Counted from the first letter of the stretch, positions 20,884-30,369 are shown. The stretch is 64,000 nucleotides of DNA from Moraxellaceae bacterium (GCA_029237815.1 JAQZBP010000003.1:434001-498000); one strand, 5' to 3'. The notes: generated by a model not told the origin, from the sequence alone. Made by a program: numbers and translations.

Positions 20884-21774
20884 ATGACCCCCACGCAGTT
20901 CATCCGATCCGGCGACGTCGATCTCGCCATCCACACTTGGGGCTCACCGGGAACGAGAAAGAAACACCGCCCGGTCGTGGTACTGGTCCACGGCTATCCC
21001 GATTCCGCCGAGGTATGGTCCGGGGTTGCCGAACAACTGGCCGGGACCTGCCACGTAGTGGCGTATGACGTGCGGGGCGCCGGCCTCTCCACGGCTCCGG
21101 CCGGCAGCGCTGCCTATGCACTGAAGCACCTGGTCACGGATTTGGCCGCCGTCATTGATGCCGTCAGCCCGAACTGCCCGGTCCACCTGGTGGGCCACGA
21201 CTGGGGCGCCCTGCAGGGCTGGGAGGCCCTGATGTCCGCGCACCTGCAGGGCCGTATTGCTTCCTACACTGCCGCGGCGCCGTCACTGGACCATGTCGGA
21301 CAGTGGTTTCACCGTCGCTTGCAGTCACCGACACCGCGCAAGCTCGCTGAATTTGTCGGCCAGGCCCTGGGCTCCTCCTACATGCTGGCATTCCAGTTGC
21401 CCCTGCTGCCGGAGCTCACCTGGAAGCTCGGGCTCGGCCGCCAGTGGCCGCGTCTGCTGGGCCTGATCGAAGGGGTGCAAACTGCGGCGCGTCCCACCCA
21501 GGTCGCCGACGGCTACCACGGCCTCGGCCTCTATCGCGCCAACCTGCTGCCCCGCCTGCTACGTCCCCGACCGCAGCGCACCGACGTACCGGTACAGCTG
21601 CTGGTCATGCGCCGCGACCGCTTCGTTCCCCCTCACCTCTTCGACGGCGTCGAGGAATGGGCGCCGAACCTGCGCCGAACTGAACTCGACGCCGGTCACT
21701 GGGCCTCGCTATCCCACCCCCAGGCCTTCGCCCAGGCCATCACCACGTTCGTCCAATCCCTCGAGGAGGCCTGA
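20884..21774 (+). CDS. alpha/beta hydrolase, epoxide-hydrolase-like
   Basis: A 296-residue alpha/beta hydrolase with HGYPDSAEVW (oxyanion side). The nucleophile elbow GHDWGALQGW places Asp106 where serine hydrolases have Ser, as in epoxide hydrolases and haloalkane dehalogenases. The C-terminal His is in DAGHWASLSHP (about 272). ATG 20884 has GGAG upstream and lies downstream of the promoter at 20779. First gene of a five-gene operon; the next gene starts 3 bases after its stop. Confidence 0.85.
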   Translation: MTPTQFIRSGDVDLAIHTWGSPGTRKKHRPVVVLVHGYPDSAEVWSGVAEQLAGTCHVVAYDVRGAGLSTAPAGSAAYALKHLVTDLAAVIDAVSPNCPVHLVGHDWGALQGWEALMSAHLQGRIASYTAAAPSLDHVGQWFHRRLQSPTPRKLAEFVGQALGSSYMLAFQLPLLPELTWKLGLGRQWPRLLGLIEGVQTAARPTQVADGYHGLGLYRANLLPRLLRPRPQRTDVPVQLLVMRRDRFVPPHLFDGVEEWAPNLRRTELDAGHWASLSHPQAFAQAITTFVQSLEEA

Positions 21775-21777
21775 GCC

Positions 21778-22686
21778 ATGTCAACCCGCCCTTCTGCATC
21801 GTCCGCTCCCTACGACATCGTTCCTCGCGAAGTGAAATTCAACTGGGGCGATTCTCCCCTGCATTGGCTGAAGGACGACGCGTTCGCCAGCCATGCCGTC
21901 AACGAATTCAGCTATCTGCTCACGCAGGGCGAAAAATTCTTCTGCCGTGTCTTCCGCGAGGCCTTGCCGCTGGTCAAGGACAAAAAGCTGTGTGCCGACG
22001 TGCAGGCTTTCATCAAGCAGGAAGCCGTGCACAGCCGTGCGCACCACGACTCCATCGAGGGCTACCTCAAGCGCCTCGGCATCGGCGGCGGCGATTTCGA
22101 GCGGAACAACGCCGTGCTGTTCGACCAGCTGCTCTCCGCCGAACCCTTCGGCCGCAAGCCGCCCCGCTTCCTGCAAAAGCAGTGGCTGGTGTTCCGTGTC
22201 GGCGCCGTGGCGGCAATCGAACACTTCACCTCCGCGCTCGGCGTCTACATCCTGGACGCGAACTGGGAAGGCAGTGGCGCCGATCCCGTCGTGGCCGACC
22301 TCTTCCGCTGGCACGGCGCCGAGGAGATCGAGCATCGCACCGTTGCCTACGACCTCTACCGCCACCTGGGCGGACGCTGGCCACTGCGCACCCTGCTCAT
22401 GGCCATCGTGCTGCCGACGCTGGTACTGCGCATGGGCGCCGGCACAGTGGAACTGATGCGCCAGGACCCCAGCATGAAGAAAAAGAATGCAAGCCTGATG
22501 AGTCCCGGCTTCTGGTACGCCTGGCGCCAGGCCGCCGTGCGCGGCAACGTGCCCGACATTGTCTGGTTCACCTTCCACTCGCTGCGCTTCGTGCGCCCGG
22601 GCTACGAGCCGCTGCATGAGGCCTCGACCGAGCAGGCGCTGGCCTATATAAACAGCTCGCCGGCCGTGCTGGCGCACCAACACTAG
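21778..22686 (+). CDS. predicted metal-dependent hydrolase (ferritin-like fold)
   Basis: A 302-residue protein of the PF10118-type family. Carboxylate/His motifs expected for a di-metal four-helix bundle are present: GEKFF, KQEAVHSRAHH, AAIEHFT and HGAEEIEHRTVAYD. A hydrophobic segment (LLMAIVLPTLVL) near residues 206-217 may associate with membrane. Members occur in clusters with oxidoreductases and hydrolases, and the exact reaction is not established. Translationally linked to the upstream hydrolase. Confidence 0.8.
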   Translation: MSTRPSASSAPYDIVPREVKFNWGDSPLHWLKDDAFASHAVNEFSYLLTQGEKFFCRVFREALPLVKDKKLCADVQAFIKQEAVHSRAHHDSIEGYLKRLGIGGGDFERNNAVLFDQLLSAEPFGRKPPRFLQKQWLVFRVGAVAAIEHFTSALGVYILDANWEGSGADPVVADLFRWHGAEEIEHRTVAYDLYRHLGGRWPLRTLLMAIVLPTLVLRMGAGTVELMRQDPSMKKKNASLMSPGFWYAWRQAAVRGNVPDIVWFTFHSLRFVRPGYEPLHEASTEQALAYINSSPAVLAHQH

Positions 22687-22696
22687 GAGATCCCGC

Positions 22697-23161
22697 ATGG
22701 CCGACACGCTTTCGCTCTACAACCGCTTCCGCCGCTTTCCCCTCGGCAAGGGCCTCTTCTCGCGCGCCATCTGCCTGAAAGCGCCTTACTTCCGCTCGAT
22801 CAGCCCGCTCGTCTCCGAACTCAAGCCGGGCCACTGCGAAGTGCAGATGCGCAAGCACCGGGCCGTGACCAACCACATCGGCACGGTGCACGCCATCGCC
22901 ATGTGCAATATGGCCGAGCTCTCGGGCGGGCTGGTCACGGACGTCACGCTGCCCGCCTCGCAGCGCTGGATTCCCAAGGGCATGACGGTGGAATACCTGA
23001 AGAAGGCCGAAACCGATCTCGTGGCGACGGCGCGCCCCCTCGTGGCGATCGACGGATTTGCAGGCGGCGAGCTCCCGGTGGAGGTCCTGGTCACGGACAC
23101 GGCCGGTGACATCGTGTTCCGGGCCCGCATCGCCATGTGGGTCAGTGCCAAGAAAGGCTGA
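22697..23161 (+). CDS. DUF4442-type hotdog thioesterase
   Basis: A 154-residue protein fitting the DUF4442 hotdog family. The core segment has NHIGTVHAIAMCNMAELSGG (the hotdog helix with N and H) and WIPKGMTVEYLKKAETD. It probably acts on acyl-CoA or a related thioester. It follows the ferritin-like gene by 10 bases with AGGAGA before the ATG, so it belongs to the same operon. Confidence 0.8.
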   Translation: MADTLSLYNRFRRFPLGKGLFSRAICLKAPYFRSISPLVSELKPGHCEVQMRKHRAVTNHIGTVHAIAMCNMAELSGGLVTDVTLPASQRWIPKGMTVEYLKKAETDLVATARPLVAIDGFAGGELPVEVLVTDTAGDIVFRARIAMWVSAKKG

Positions 23162-23188
23162 ACATTCCGACCGCTTCAGGAAACCGAC

Positions 23189-23866
23189 ATGACAGCCATC
23201 ATCCTGCACCAGTGGGAAATTTCCCCCTTCTGCCAGAAGGTCGCGCGCGCCCTGCGCTTCAAGGGCTTGCCCTTCGAGGCCATCGACTACAACGGCCTGC
23301 TCGCCACCCGCGTCATGGGCCTCTCCAAGGTCGGCAAAGTGCCGGTGCTCGACATCGACGGCCTGCGCCTGCAGGACAGCACCCGCATTTGCCGCTATCT
23401 CGACGAGCACTATCCGCTGCCGCCGCTGTTTCCACAGGAGCCGCAGCAGCGCGCCCAGGTTGAACTCTGGGAGGACTGGGCCGACGAGACCCTGTACTGG
23501 TTCGAGGTGTATTTCCGCGTGAAAGATGCGGACGCCTTTGCGCAGGCAGTGGCCTTGGCCGCTGCCGGCCGTCCTGCGATCGAGCGCCTGCCCACGCGGC
23601 TCACGGTAAAAGCCATGCTGGGCTTGCAGCTCTATGCCCAGGGTCTGGGCCGTCAGTCGCGCGAGGATGTGGAGGCGGAATTCCTGCGCCACCTCGATCG
23701 CATCGAATCGGTGCTGGAGGCCGGCGACTGGCTGGTGGGCAAGCGCCAGACCATTGCCGACATCGCCGTCGGCAGCCAGTTGCTTGAAGTGTTACGCACC
23801 AGCGATCGCATGCGTCCCGAGTTGCTCACGCGGCCGCGCCTCGCAGCCTGGCTGGAACGCCTCTAA
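23189..23866 (+). CDS. glutathione S-transferase family protein
   Basis: A 225-residue protein with an N-terminal thioredoxin-like domain (ISPFCQKVARAL with S-x-x-C near residues 12-15, then KVGKVPVLDIDG with the cis-Pro and DSTRICRYLDEHYP). A helical C-terminal domain ends in GDWLVGKRQTIADIAVGSQL. Predicted to conjugate or reduce with glutathione. Fourth gene of the HxlR-linked operon, which fits detoxification of an electrophile. Confidence 0.88.
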   Translation: MTAIILHQWEISPFCQKVARALRFKGLPFEAIDYNGLLATRVMGLSKVGKVPVLDIDGLRLQDSTRICRYLDEHYPLPPLFPQEPQQRAQVELWEDWADETLYWFEVYFRVKDADAFAQAVALAAAGRPAIERLPTRLTVKAMLGLQLYAQGLGRQSREDVEAEFLRHLDRIESVLEAGDWLVGKRQTIADIAVGSQLLEVLRTSDRMRPELLTRPRLAAWLERL

Positions 23867-23899
23867 GGCGCCGCCCCATTCATTGAAGGAGTCTTAGTC

Positions 23900-26197
23900 A
23901 TGACCGCGATCAGTCCCACGGCGCGACAGGAAAAAACCGCCTGCATCCTCTGCTCGCGCAACTGCGGCCTGGTGGTCGACATCGACAACGGCAACTTCGT
24001 GAAAATCCGCGGCGACGATGATCACCCCGTCTCCAAGGGCTATATCTGCCAGAAGGCGGCCCGTCTGCAGCACTACCAGCAGCATGCCGATCGCCTGCAA
24101 TACCCGCTCAAGCGCCAGCCCGATGGCAGCTTTGTCCGCGTCAGCTGGGATGAGGCGCTGGGTGACATCGCACAAAAACTGCTGGCCATTCGCAAGGCGC
24201 ACGGCGGTGATGCGTTTGCGTTCGTGGGCGGTGGTGGCCAGGGCAACCACCTGGGCGGCGCCTATAACCGGCAGATCCTTGCCGCCATGAAAAGCCGCTA
24301 CGCCTATAACGCGCTCGGCCAGGAAAAGACCGGCGATTTCTGGCTCAACGGCCGCTACTTCGGGCGCCAGACCTGCCACACCACCGAGGATGTGGAGCAC
24401 GCCGACTACGTGCTCTTTATCGGCACCAATCCCTACCAGGCCCACGGCATCCACAATGCCCGCGACACCCTGAAGGCCATCAAGAAAGACCCGGATCGCA
24501 CCATGGTGGTGATCGACCCGCGCCGCAGCGAAACCGCGAAGCAGGCCGACATCCACCTGCAACTCAAGCCCGGCACCGATGCCTTCCTCATGAGCGCGAT
24601 GCTGGCCATCATCGTGCGCGAAGGCCTGCACGACCGAGAGTTCCTGGCGCAGCACTGCAACGGTTTTGACGCTGTCGAGAAGGCGCTGCGCGAGCTTCCG
24701 GTCGAGGACTACGTGGCGCGCGCCGATGTGCCGCTGGAGCTCGTCACGCAGGTCGCCCGCGATTTCGCCAAAGCGCGCCGCGGCTGCGTGCGTATCGACC
24801 TCGGCCTGCAACAGACCTTGCACACCACGCTGAACGGCTATCTCGAGAAGCTGCTGTACCTGGTCACCGGCAACTTTGGCAAGCAAGGCGGCAACAACCT
24901 GCACAGCTTCCTGCTGCCCATCCTCGGTCACACCGACGAGCGCCAGGTGAGAAAGGGCAAGTCGCTGAAGCGCACCGCCTATCACGGCATGCATCCCATC
25001 GCCGGCATCTATCCGCCCAATATCCTGCCGGATGAAATCCTGCACGCCGGCGAGAAGCGCGTGCGCGCGGTGTTCGTGGACAGCGCCAATCCGGCGCTCA
25101 CCTATGCCAACACCGGCGCCTATGAGCGCGCCTTCCAGTCGCTGGAGCTGCTCGTCGTGATCGATGTCGCGCTGAGCGAAACCGCGCGCCTGGCGCACTA
25201 CGTGCTGCCCGCGGCCTCGCAGTTCGAGAAATGGGAGGCGACCGGCTTCAACCTGGAATTTCCGGAAAACGCCTTCCACCTGCGGCATCCGCTGTTCCCG
25301 CCGCTGGGGGAGTCACTGCCGGAGCCGGAAATCTACACCCGCCTGCTGGAGAAGATGGGCCTGATCCCCACGCGCTTTCCATTGCTGGAGCGCATTGCGC
25401 GCCTGGAGCCCGCGGCCTCGGGGCACCTGGGCTTTATGGCTGCCTTGGGTGCGACGCTGGCACGGCACAAGGAATGGATTCCCTTTGCCGCCTCCATCGT
25501 CTACCGCACCCTCGGCAAGGCGCTGCCGGACAATGCCGCCGCCGCGGCGCCACTGCTGCCCTTGTCCATCGGCTACGCCAACGAGCACTACGCCGCCGTG
25601 AAGCGCGCCGGCCACAAGGGCAACCGCCTCACCCTGGGCAGCGCCTTCTTCAAGGCCATTCTTGATCAACGCGAAGGCATGGTGATGAGCCGTCACGAAA
25701 TGGCCGACACCTGGCGCTTCATCAAGCACAAGGACGGCCGCGTGCATCTCGAAATCCCCGAGATGCTGGCCGAGCTGCGCGCGCTGAAGGACGAGGTTCC
25801 GCCCGGTGCCGACGCGCCCTTCATCCTCATGGCCGGCGAGCGCCGTAGCTATAACGCCAACCAGATCTACCGCGACCCGGCCTGGCGCAAGGTCGATCCG
25901 CACGGCGCGTTGCGCATGCATCCGGAGGATGCCGCCGCGCTGGAGCTGGCCGATGGCGACAAGGCGCTCTGCGATTCCGGCCTGGCCGCCATCGAGGTGG
26001 TGGTCGAGATCGACGACAGCGTGCGCCGCGGCATGGTCACGCTGCCGCACGGCTACGGCCAGCGCTATAACGGCGGCGCCCCGGCCGGCCCCGAGATCAA
26101 CCGGCTCACCGCCAGCGACCATTGCGATCCGCTCTCGCGCACGCCCTTCCATAAGTACGTGCCCGTACATATCCGCAAACCGGCTGCGGCTAACTGA
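23900..26197 (+). CDS. molybdopterin-dependent oxidoreductase (DMSO reductase family)
   Basis: A 765-residue protein of the formate-dehydrogenase/DMSO-reductase family. A [4Fe-4S] site is formed by Cys15, Cys18, Cys22 and Cys50. Conserved MGD-binding elements follow (WDEALGDIAQKL, FIGTNPYQAHGI, VIDPRRSETAKQAD), and the C-terminal molydopterin-dinucleotide-binding barrel includes LMAGERRSYNANQIYRD. No Tat signal is seen, so it is likely cytoplasmic. The physiological substrate and electron partner are unknown. Last gene of the operon, 33 bases after the GST gene. Confidence 0.88.
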   Translation: MTAISPTARQEKTACILCSRNCGLVVDIDNGNFVKIRGDDDHPVSKGYICQKAARLQHYQQHADRLQYPLKRQPDGSFVRVSWDEALGDIAQKLLAIRKAHGGDAFAFVGGGGQGNHLGGAYNRQILAAMKSRYAYNALGQEKTGDFWLNGRYFGRQTCHTTEDVEHADYVLFIGTNPYQAHGIHNARDTLKAIKKDPDRTMVVIDPRRSETAKQADIHLQLKPGTDAFLMSAMLAIIVREGLHDREFLAQHCNGFDAVEKALRELPVEDYVARADVPLELVTQVARDFAKARRGCVRIDLGLQQTLHTTLNGYLEKLLYLVTGNFGKQGGNNLHSFLLPILGHTDERQVRKGKSLKRTAYHGMHPIAGIYPPNILPDEILHAGEKRVRAVFVDSANPALTYANTGAYERAFQSLELLVVIDVALSETARLAHYVLPAASQFEKWEATGFNLEFPENAFHLRHPLFPPLGESLPEPEIYTRLLEKMGLIPTRFPLLERIARLEPAASGHLGFMAALGATLARHKEWIPFAASIVYRTLGKALPDNAAAAAPLLPLSIGYANEHYAAVKRAGHKGNRLTLGSAFFKAILDQREGMVMSRHEMADTWRFIKHKDGRVHLEIPEMLAELRALKDEVPPGADAPFILMAGERRSYNANQIYRDPAWRKVDPHGALRMHPEDAAALELADGDKALCDSGLAAIEVVVEIDDSVRRGMVTLPHGYGQRYNGGAPAGPEINRLTASDHCDPLSRTPFHKYVPVHIRKPAAAN

Positions 26198-26212
26198 AGG
26201 CACTGCCGCCAT

Positions 26213-26863
26213 TTACTGCCAGTTGATCGAACCGACCTTGATCGCACTGATGTAGAACTCACCCACCAGCACATCACCCACCGGGCTGCGATTGACACAG
26301 CGCAACTTCACGGTCTTGGCCTCGGTCGGGTTGAACGCGGCGGTATCGACCAGCGTGATCGTGCGGCGAGAGCCCACCGAGGCCTCGCTGGCCACCGTGG
26401 CGAGGGTGCCGTCGGCAACGTTCAGGGCACACTTGACGTCAGCCACCTCGGCCTCGGTCGTGGAGCGGTTGACGATGCGGCTCGCCTTGGCCGTGATCAC
26501 GTAACTGCCGGCCGGCAGATCCAGTGTCGCGACATCGGTCCAGGCTTCGTTCGGAAAGCTGCCGGCGGGGGTCACCGGCAGCACGGTCAGGGGCTGGCCA
26601 TACTTCACGTAGGCAGCCGACGGGCCGGTCGGGCCCTGCGGTCCCTGCAAGCCCTGTGGCCCCGTCTGGTTCCAGACATGCACCGCTTCCTTGTTGGTAC
26701 AGGCGGGCAGGCTGTTGACCAGGATACTGCTGGGCCGGACCTGTTTGTTGCCGGTGTCGGCACAGGCGCGGTAGACATCCCCCGCAGCGGCCTGCCCCGC
26801 AAGGCCCAGGCCCATCATCGTGCCCACCACGATGCCCACCACGTTGCGCTTCCCTGCTGGCAT
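26213..26863 (-). CDS. exported protein with short collagen-like Gly-Pro tract
   Basis: A 216-residue secreted or surface protein. It has a signal peptide (MPAGKRNVVGIVVGTMMGLGLAGQAAAG), then YRACADTGNKQ with cysteines. A short collagen-like G-x-y tract (GPQGLQGPQGPTGP, about residues 68-81) is followed by a C-terminal beta-rich domain containing two cysteines. AGGGAGA precedes the ATG. Convergent with the molybdoenzyme gene with only 15 bases between stops. The beta domain looks like those found after collagen tracts in bacterial exosporium or surface proteins; function unknown. Confidence 0.75.
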   Translation of the reverse strand: MPAGKRNVVGIVVGTMMGLGLAGQAAAGDVYRACADTGNKQVRPSSILVNSLPACTNKEAVHVWNQTGPQGLQGPQGPTGPSAAYVKYGQPLTVLPVTPAGSFPNEAWTDVATLDLPAGSYVITAKASRIVNRSTTEAEVADVKCALNVADGTLATVASEASVGSRRTITLVDTAAFNPTEAKTVKLRCVNRSPVGDVLVGEFYISAIKVGSINWQ

Positions 26864-27065
26864 TGCACTCTCCCTGTCCCTGGCGGATTCACGGCATCAG
26901 GACGCGCGGCGATATCCGTCCGGTGTCCCTGCCGGAAAGCAGCGTAGCGACTGCCGAGGCGGAAACCATCGGGCGCAAGACCCAGAGGGCGGATGAATTG
27001 CTCGACTCAGGACGTCACGCAAGCCCCCCCTCGCTGCAACCGCGGGCGGGCCCAGGCATCGCGCA

Positions 27066-27101
27066 ATAAAAAAGGCGGTCGCCGCAGCGCCGCCTTCTTT
27101 A
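27066..27101 (-). terminator. intrinsic terminator of the SPFH gene
   Basis: On the reverse strand GGCGGC, loop, GCCGCC-like stem followed by TTTTTTATT, just after the stop at 27117. Confidence 0.7.
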
Positions 27102-27116
27102 ATACTTCCAGCGTTA

Positions 27117-27926
27117 TCAGCGCGCTTCGGCCTTCAGATCGATGAAGGGCGTGGCGCCCCCAGTCACTTGCGGCAGGCGGCCATCCCATTTTTCGATGGC
27201 GCGCTGCTGCATCTCGATCTTGCGCAGCTCGATCAGGTTCTCCGTCACGATTTCCTTCTGCAGGCGCAGGGACTCGGCCTCGGCCTTGGCAGAGCTGATC
27301 TTCTGCTCGGCCTCGATGCGAATACGCTCGAGATCGCGCAGCGCCTTGAGCTTGAACTGCTCGGCCGTGGTCTTGGCCTCGATGGCGTTGCTGAATTCCT
27401 GCGAGAAGGCGAAGTTGACGATGGAGAACTCGTCCACGATCACGCCGTTCTTGGTCAGGCGCTCGCGCAGCTGCGCGCGGATCTGGTCGCGCACTTCCTG
27501 GCGGCGGGATACCAGTTCCTCGGCCGTGTAGAGCGCCGTGGCCGCCTTCACCGACTCCTGCACCGCGGGCAGGATGATGCGATCGCTGACCGCCTGGAGG
27601 GTGCCCACGGTCTGGAAGGTTTCGCCCACGCGCGCCGGATCGAGGTGGTAGTTGATGGCGACGTTGGTGGTGACCTGCTGCAGGTCCTTGGAGGCGGCAT
27701 CGCCCTGGCCTTCGCCCTTCTGCACCTTGACGTCCATGATGACCACGCGCTGCATGATGGGGATCCGCACGTGCAGGCCCTCGCCCATGATCTCCTTCTG
27801 CACGGCGCCGAAATTCATGACGACGCCACGCTCGCCCGGACCGATGACGACGAAGGGGTTGAGGATGAAGAGCAGGATCAGCGCCACCACCAGGGGAATG
27901 ACGATGCGGGCCAGTTGCACGGGCAT
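27117..27926 (-). CDS. prohibitin/SPFH-domain membrane protein (HflC-like)
   Basis: A 269-residue protein with one N-terminal membrane anchor (about residues 7-29). The SPFH core (GPGERGVVMNFGAV, then ATALYTAEELVSRRQEVRDQI) is followed by a charged coiled-coil (LRDLERIRIEAEQKISSAKAEAESLRLQKEI). It probably forms oligomeric membrane scaffolds that modulate proteases such as FtsH. Divergent from dsbD across about 150 bases. Confidence 0.88.
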   Translation of the reverse strand: MPVQLARIVIPLVVALILLFILNPFVVIGPGERGVVMNFGAVQKEIMGEGLHVRIPIMQRVVIMDVKVQKGEGQGDAASKDLQQVTTNVAINYHLDPARVGETFQTVGTLQAVSDRIILPAVQESVKAATALYTAEELVSRRQEVRDQIRAQLRERLTKNGVIVDEFSIVNFAFSQEFSNAIEAKTTAEQFKLKALRDLERIRIEAEQKISSAKAEAESLRLQKEIVTENLIELRKIEMQQRAIEKWDGRLPQVTGGATPFIDLKAEAR

Positions 27927-28078
27927 GAAAATGTCCTTTTTTGATTCAGGGATTTGACGGATTGACCGGGGCGAGCATCGCGCAAAGCCCCCGGCTTGTC
28001 AGCACTTGCTTCGGACTGTCCGCTTGTAGGCGCCGGCGCCAGCCCCGACAATCGCATGACGTCCCCTGGGAGCCTGCC

Positions 28079-29842
28079 GTGACCCCGTCCTCCGCCACCC
28101 GCCTCGTCCGTCTCTGGCTTTCCCTGCTGCTGGTGCTCGGCGTTCTGCTGCCCCTGCCCGCGCTGGCCGAGCTCAAGAAGATCGGCTCTGCCGGACAGCC
28201 CCAGTTCCTGCGCGCCGAGGAGGCCTTCCAGCTGGTGCCGAGCCGCACCGCCGAGGGCCTCAGCCTCGATTTCCAGGTCACGCCCGGCTACTACCTCTAC
28301 CGCGACCGCTTCCAGTTCACCGCGCAGGACCCGGCCCTGACCCCGGGCACCCCGGCTTTCTCCAGCGAAGGCGAGTGGAAGGACGATCCCAACTTCGGCC
28401 GTGTCCGTGTGCACCACGACAGTCCCGTCGTGACCCTGCCCGTCACCGGTACGGGGCGTCTCGCCGTGCGCTGGCAAGGCTGTGCCGACGCCGGCCTCTG
28501 CTACCCGCCACAGGACATGGTGCTCGAGGTCGGCACTACGTCGGTCACCGAAGTGATTCCCGAAACAGCGGCCAGCCCGCCCGAATCCACGGGCCGCCTC
28601 ACCCAGCTGTTCATCGTGTTCCTGCTCGGACTCACGCTCAGCTTCACGCCCTGCGTGCTGCCCATGCTGCCCATCCTGGCCGGCATCGTGGCGCGCCAGC
28701 ACACCAGCTCCGCGCTACGCGGCTTCCTGCTCGCCCTCGCCTACGTGCTCGGCGTGGCCACGGTGTATGCGCTGATCGGCTTTCTGGTGGCGCTGTTCGG
28801 GCAGCAGGTCAACCTGCCCGGCTGGTTCCAGCAGCCGGTCGTGCTGATCGTGTTCGCGCTCCTTTTCTTCGCGCTGGCCTTGAGCCTGTTCGGCCTGTTC
28901 GAGCTGCGCCTGCCCGCCGTGCTGCACGACCACTTCCATTCGCTGAGCCAGCGCCAGCAAGGCGGTGCCCTGCTGGGCAGCTTCGTGATGGGCCTGTTCT
29001 CCGCACTGGTGGTGTCGCCCTGCGTGTCGGCGCCGCTGTTCGGCGTGCTGCTGCACATCAGCACGACCGGCGACGCCGCCTTCGGCGCGCTCTCGCTCTT
29101 CCTGCTGGCGCTCGGCATGGGCGTGCCCCTGCTCGTGCTGGGCGCGACCGAAGGCCGGCTGCTGCCGAAGTCCGGCGCCTGGATGACGGAAGTGAAGACC
29201 TTCTTCGGCTTCCTCCTGCTCTTCGTGGGCGCCGAGCTGCTCACCCGCCTGACCTCCGCGCCGGTGGCGCTCGCGCTCTACGGGCTGTGCACGGCGGCGC
29301 TGGGACTCTGGCTGTGGCGACTGGGGCATGCGCGTAACGGCGTCGGCCTGCTGGTCCGCGCCGCGTCCTTCTGCGCGCTGGTCTTTGCGGCGGCGCTGAT
29401 GGTCGGCGCCACGGCCGGCGGCGACGACCCGCTGCGGCCGCTGGCCTCGCTCAGCAACCAGGAGCAGGCGGCAAAGCCCACGCCCTTCGTGCGCATCAAG
29501 ACGAGTGCCGACCTCGATCGCGAGATCGCGCTGGCCGTGCAGGAGGGCAAGCCGCTGATGCTGGACTTCTATGCCGACTGGTGCGTGAGCTGCAAGGTGA
29601 TGGAGCGCCATGTGTTCCGCCGGCCGGACGTGGCCACGCGCCTCGCCGGTTTGCGGCTCGTGCAGGCCGACGTCACCGCCAACGACGCGGAGGATCGCGA
29701 GCTCATGAAGCGATTTGCGCTTATGGGGCCGCCCAGCATCATTTTCTTCGACCGCCACGGGAAGGAGTTATCCCAGGCCCGGCTCGTCGGCGAGAAGGAT
29801 GCGGAAGGCTTCCTTGCCCACCTGGATGAATACGGCTTGTAG
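28079..29842 (+). CDS. dsbD: thiol:disulfide interchange protein DsbD
   Basis: Transfers electrons from cytoplasmic thioredoxin to periplasmic DsbC, CcmG and others. The 587-residue protein has a GTG start (GGGAG upstream) and a signal peptide. The N-terminal alpha domain has the cysteine pair Cys135 and Cys141 (GCADAGLCYPP). The eight-helix membrane domain has PCVLPMLPIL and SPCVSAPL, each with one redox Cys. The C-terminal thioredoxin domain has CVSC at about 502-505. All six catalytic cysteines appear present. A TCA/ATG extension upstream of 28079 is not supported. Confidence 0.94.
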   Translation: MTPSSATRLVRLWLSLLLVLGVLLPLPALAELKKIGSAGQPQFLRAEEAFQLVPSRTAEGLSLDFQVTPGYYLYRDRFQFTAQDPALTPGTPAFSSEGEWKDDPNFGRVRVHHDSPVVTLPVTGTGRLAVRWQGCADAGLCYPPQDMVLEVGTTSVTEVIPETAASPPESTGRLTQLFIVFLLGLTLSFTPCVLPMLPILAGIVARQHTSSALRGFLLALAYVLGVATVYALIGFLVALFGQQVNLPGWFQQPVVLIVFALLFFALALSLFGLFELRLPAVLHDHFHSLSQRQQGGALLGSFVMGLFSALVVSPCVSAPLFGVLLHISTTGDAAFGALSLFLLALGMGVPLLVLGATEGRLLPKSGAWMTEVKTFFGFLLLFVGAELLTRLTSAPVALALYGLCTAALGLWLWRLGHARNGVGLLVRAASFCALVFAAALMVGATAGGDDPLRPLASLSNQEQAAKPTPFVRIKTSADLDREIALAVQEGKPLMLDFYADWCVSCKVMERHVFRRPDVATRLAGLRLVQADVTANDAEDRELMKRFALMGPPSIIFFDRHGKELSQARLVGEKDAEGFLAHLDEYGL

Positions 29843-29941
29843 CTCTCGGGCCCGCCCCGTGCCCCGGCTCCGGCCGGGTCGCGACGGTCGCGCACGGCGC
29901 GCCCGCCATTCCTGACATCGCTCCTGCGGAATTTTTTGATC

Positions 29942-30277
29942 ATGCCTCACGCCGAACCTCACCAGCTCATGCGCAACCTGCTGCAGGAAGTCGAAGCCGA
30001 GATGCGCGCCTGCGGCCTGTGGTCGGCGGCGCCGCCTTCGGCTGCGGCCATGAACTCCGTCATGCCCTTCATGTACGACACCCTGCGCCTGCACCAGTGG
30101 CTGCAGTGGGTCTTCCTGCCGCGCACGCGGGCCGTGATCGACGCGGGCGCCGCGCTGCCGGGCAACTGCCACATCCATGCGCTGGCCGAGCATGAATTCG
30201 CGCGCCTTGAAGACATCGACACGGCACGGCTGCTGGACCTTGTCCGTCAGGTCGACACGCTCATGAACACGCCCTGA
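29942..30277 (+). CDS. YqcC family protein
   Basis: A 111-residue all-helical protein that matches the YqcC (DUF446) pattern: LLQEVEAEMRACGLW, PSAAAMNSVMPFMYDTLRLHQWLQWVFLPR and LPGNCHIHALAEHEFA. Function is unsettled in the family. ATG 29942 is chosen over a TTG six bases earlier. It lies about 100 bases downstream of dsbD and ends at a shared terminator. Confidence 0.88.
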   Translation: MPHAEPHQLMRNLLQEVEAEMRACGLWSAAPPSAAAMNSVMPFMYDTLRLHQWLQWVFLPRTRAVIDAGAALPGNCHIHALAEHEFARLEDIDTARLLDLVRQVDTLMNTP

Positions 30278-30301
30278 GATCCGCCCGCGGCACCCGCAAT
30301 G

Positions 30302-30329
30302 AAAAAGGCGGCCCGAGGGCCGCCTTTTT
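30302..30329. terminator. bidirectional intrinsic terminator
   Basis: AAAAAGGCGGCCC, GA, GGGCCGCCTTTTT between convergent genes ending at 30277 (+) and 30370 (-). Confidence 0.85.
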
Positions 30330-30369
30330 CATTTGCTTTGCTGCGCATACCGCCGCTCAAGCCCGCGTC

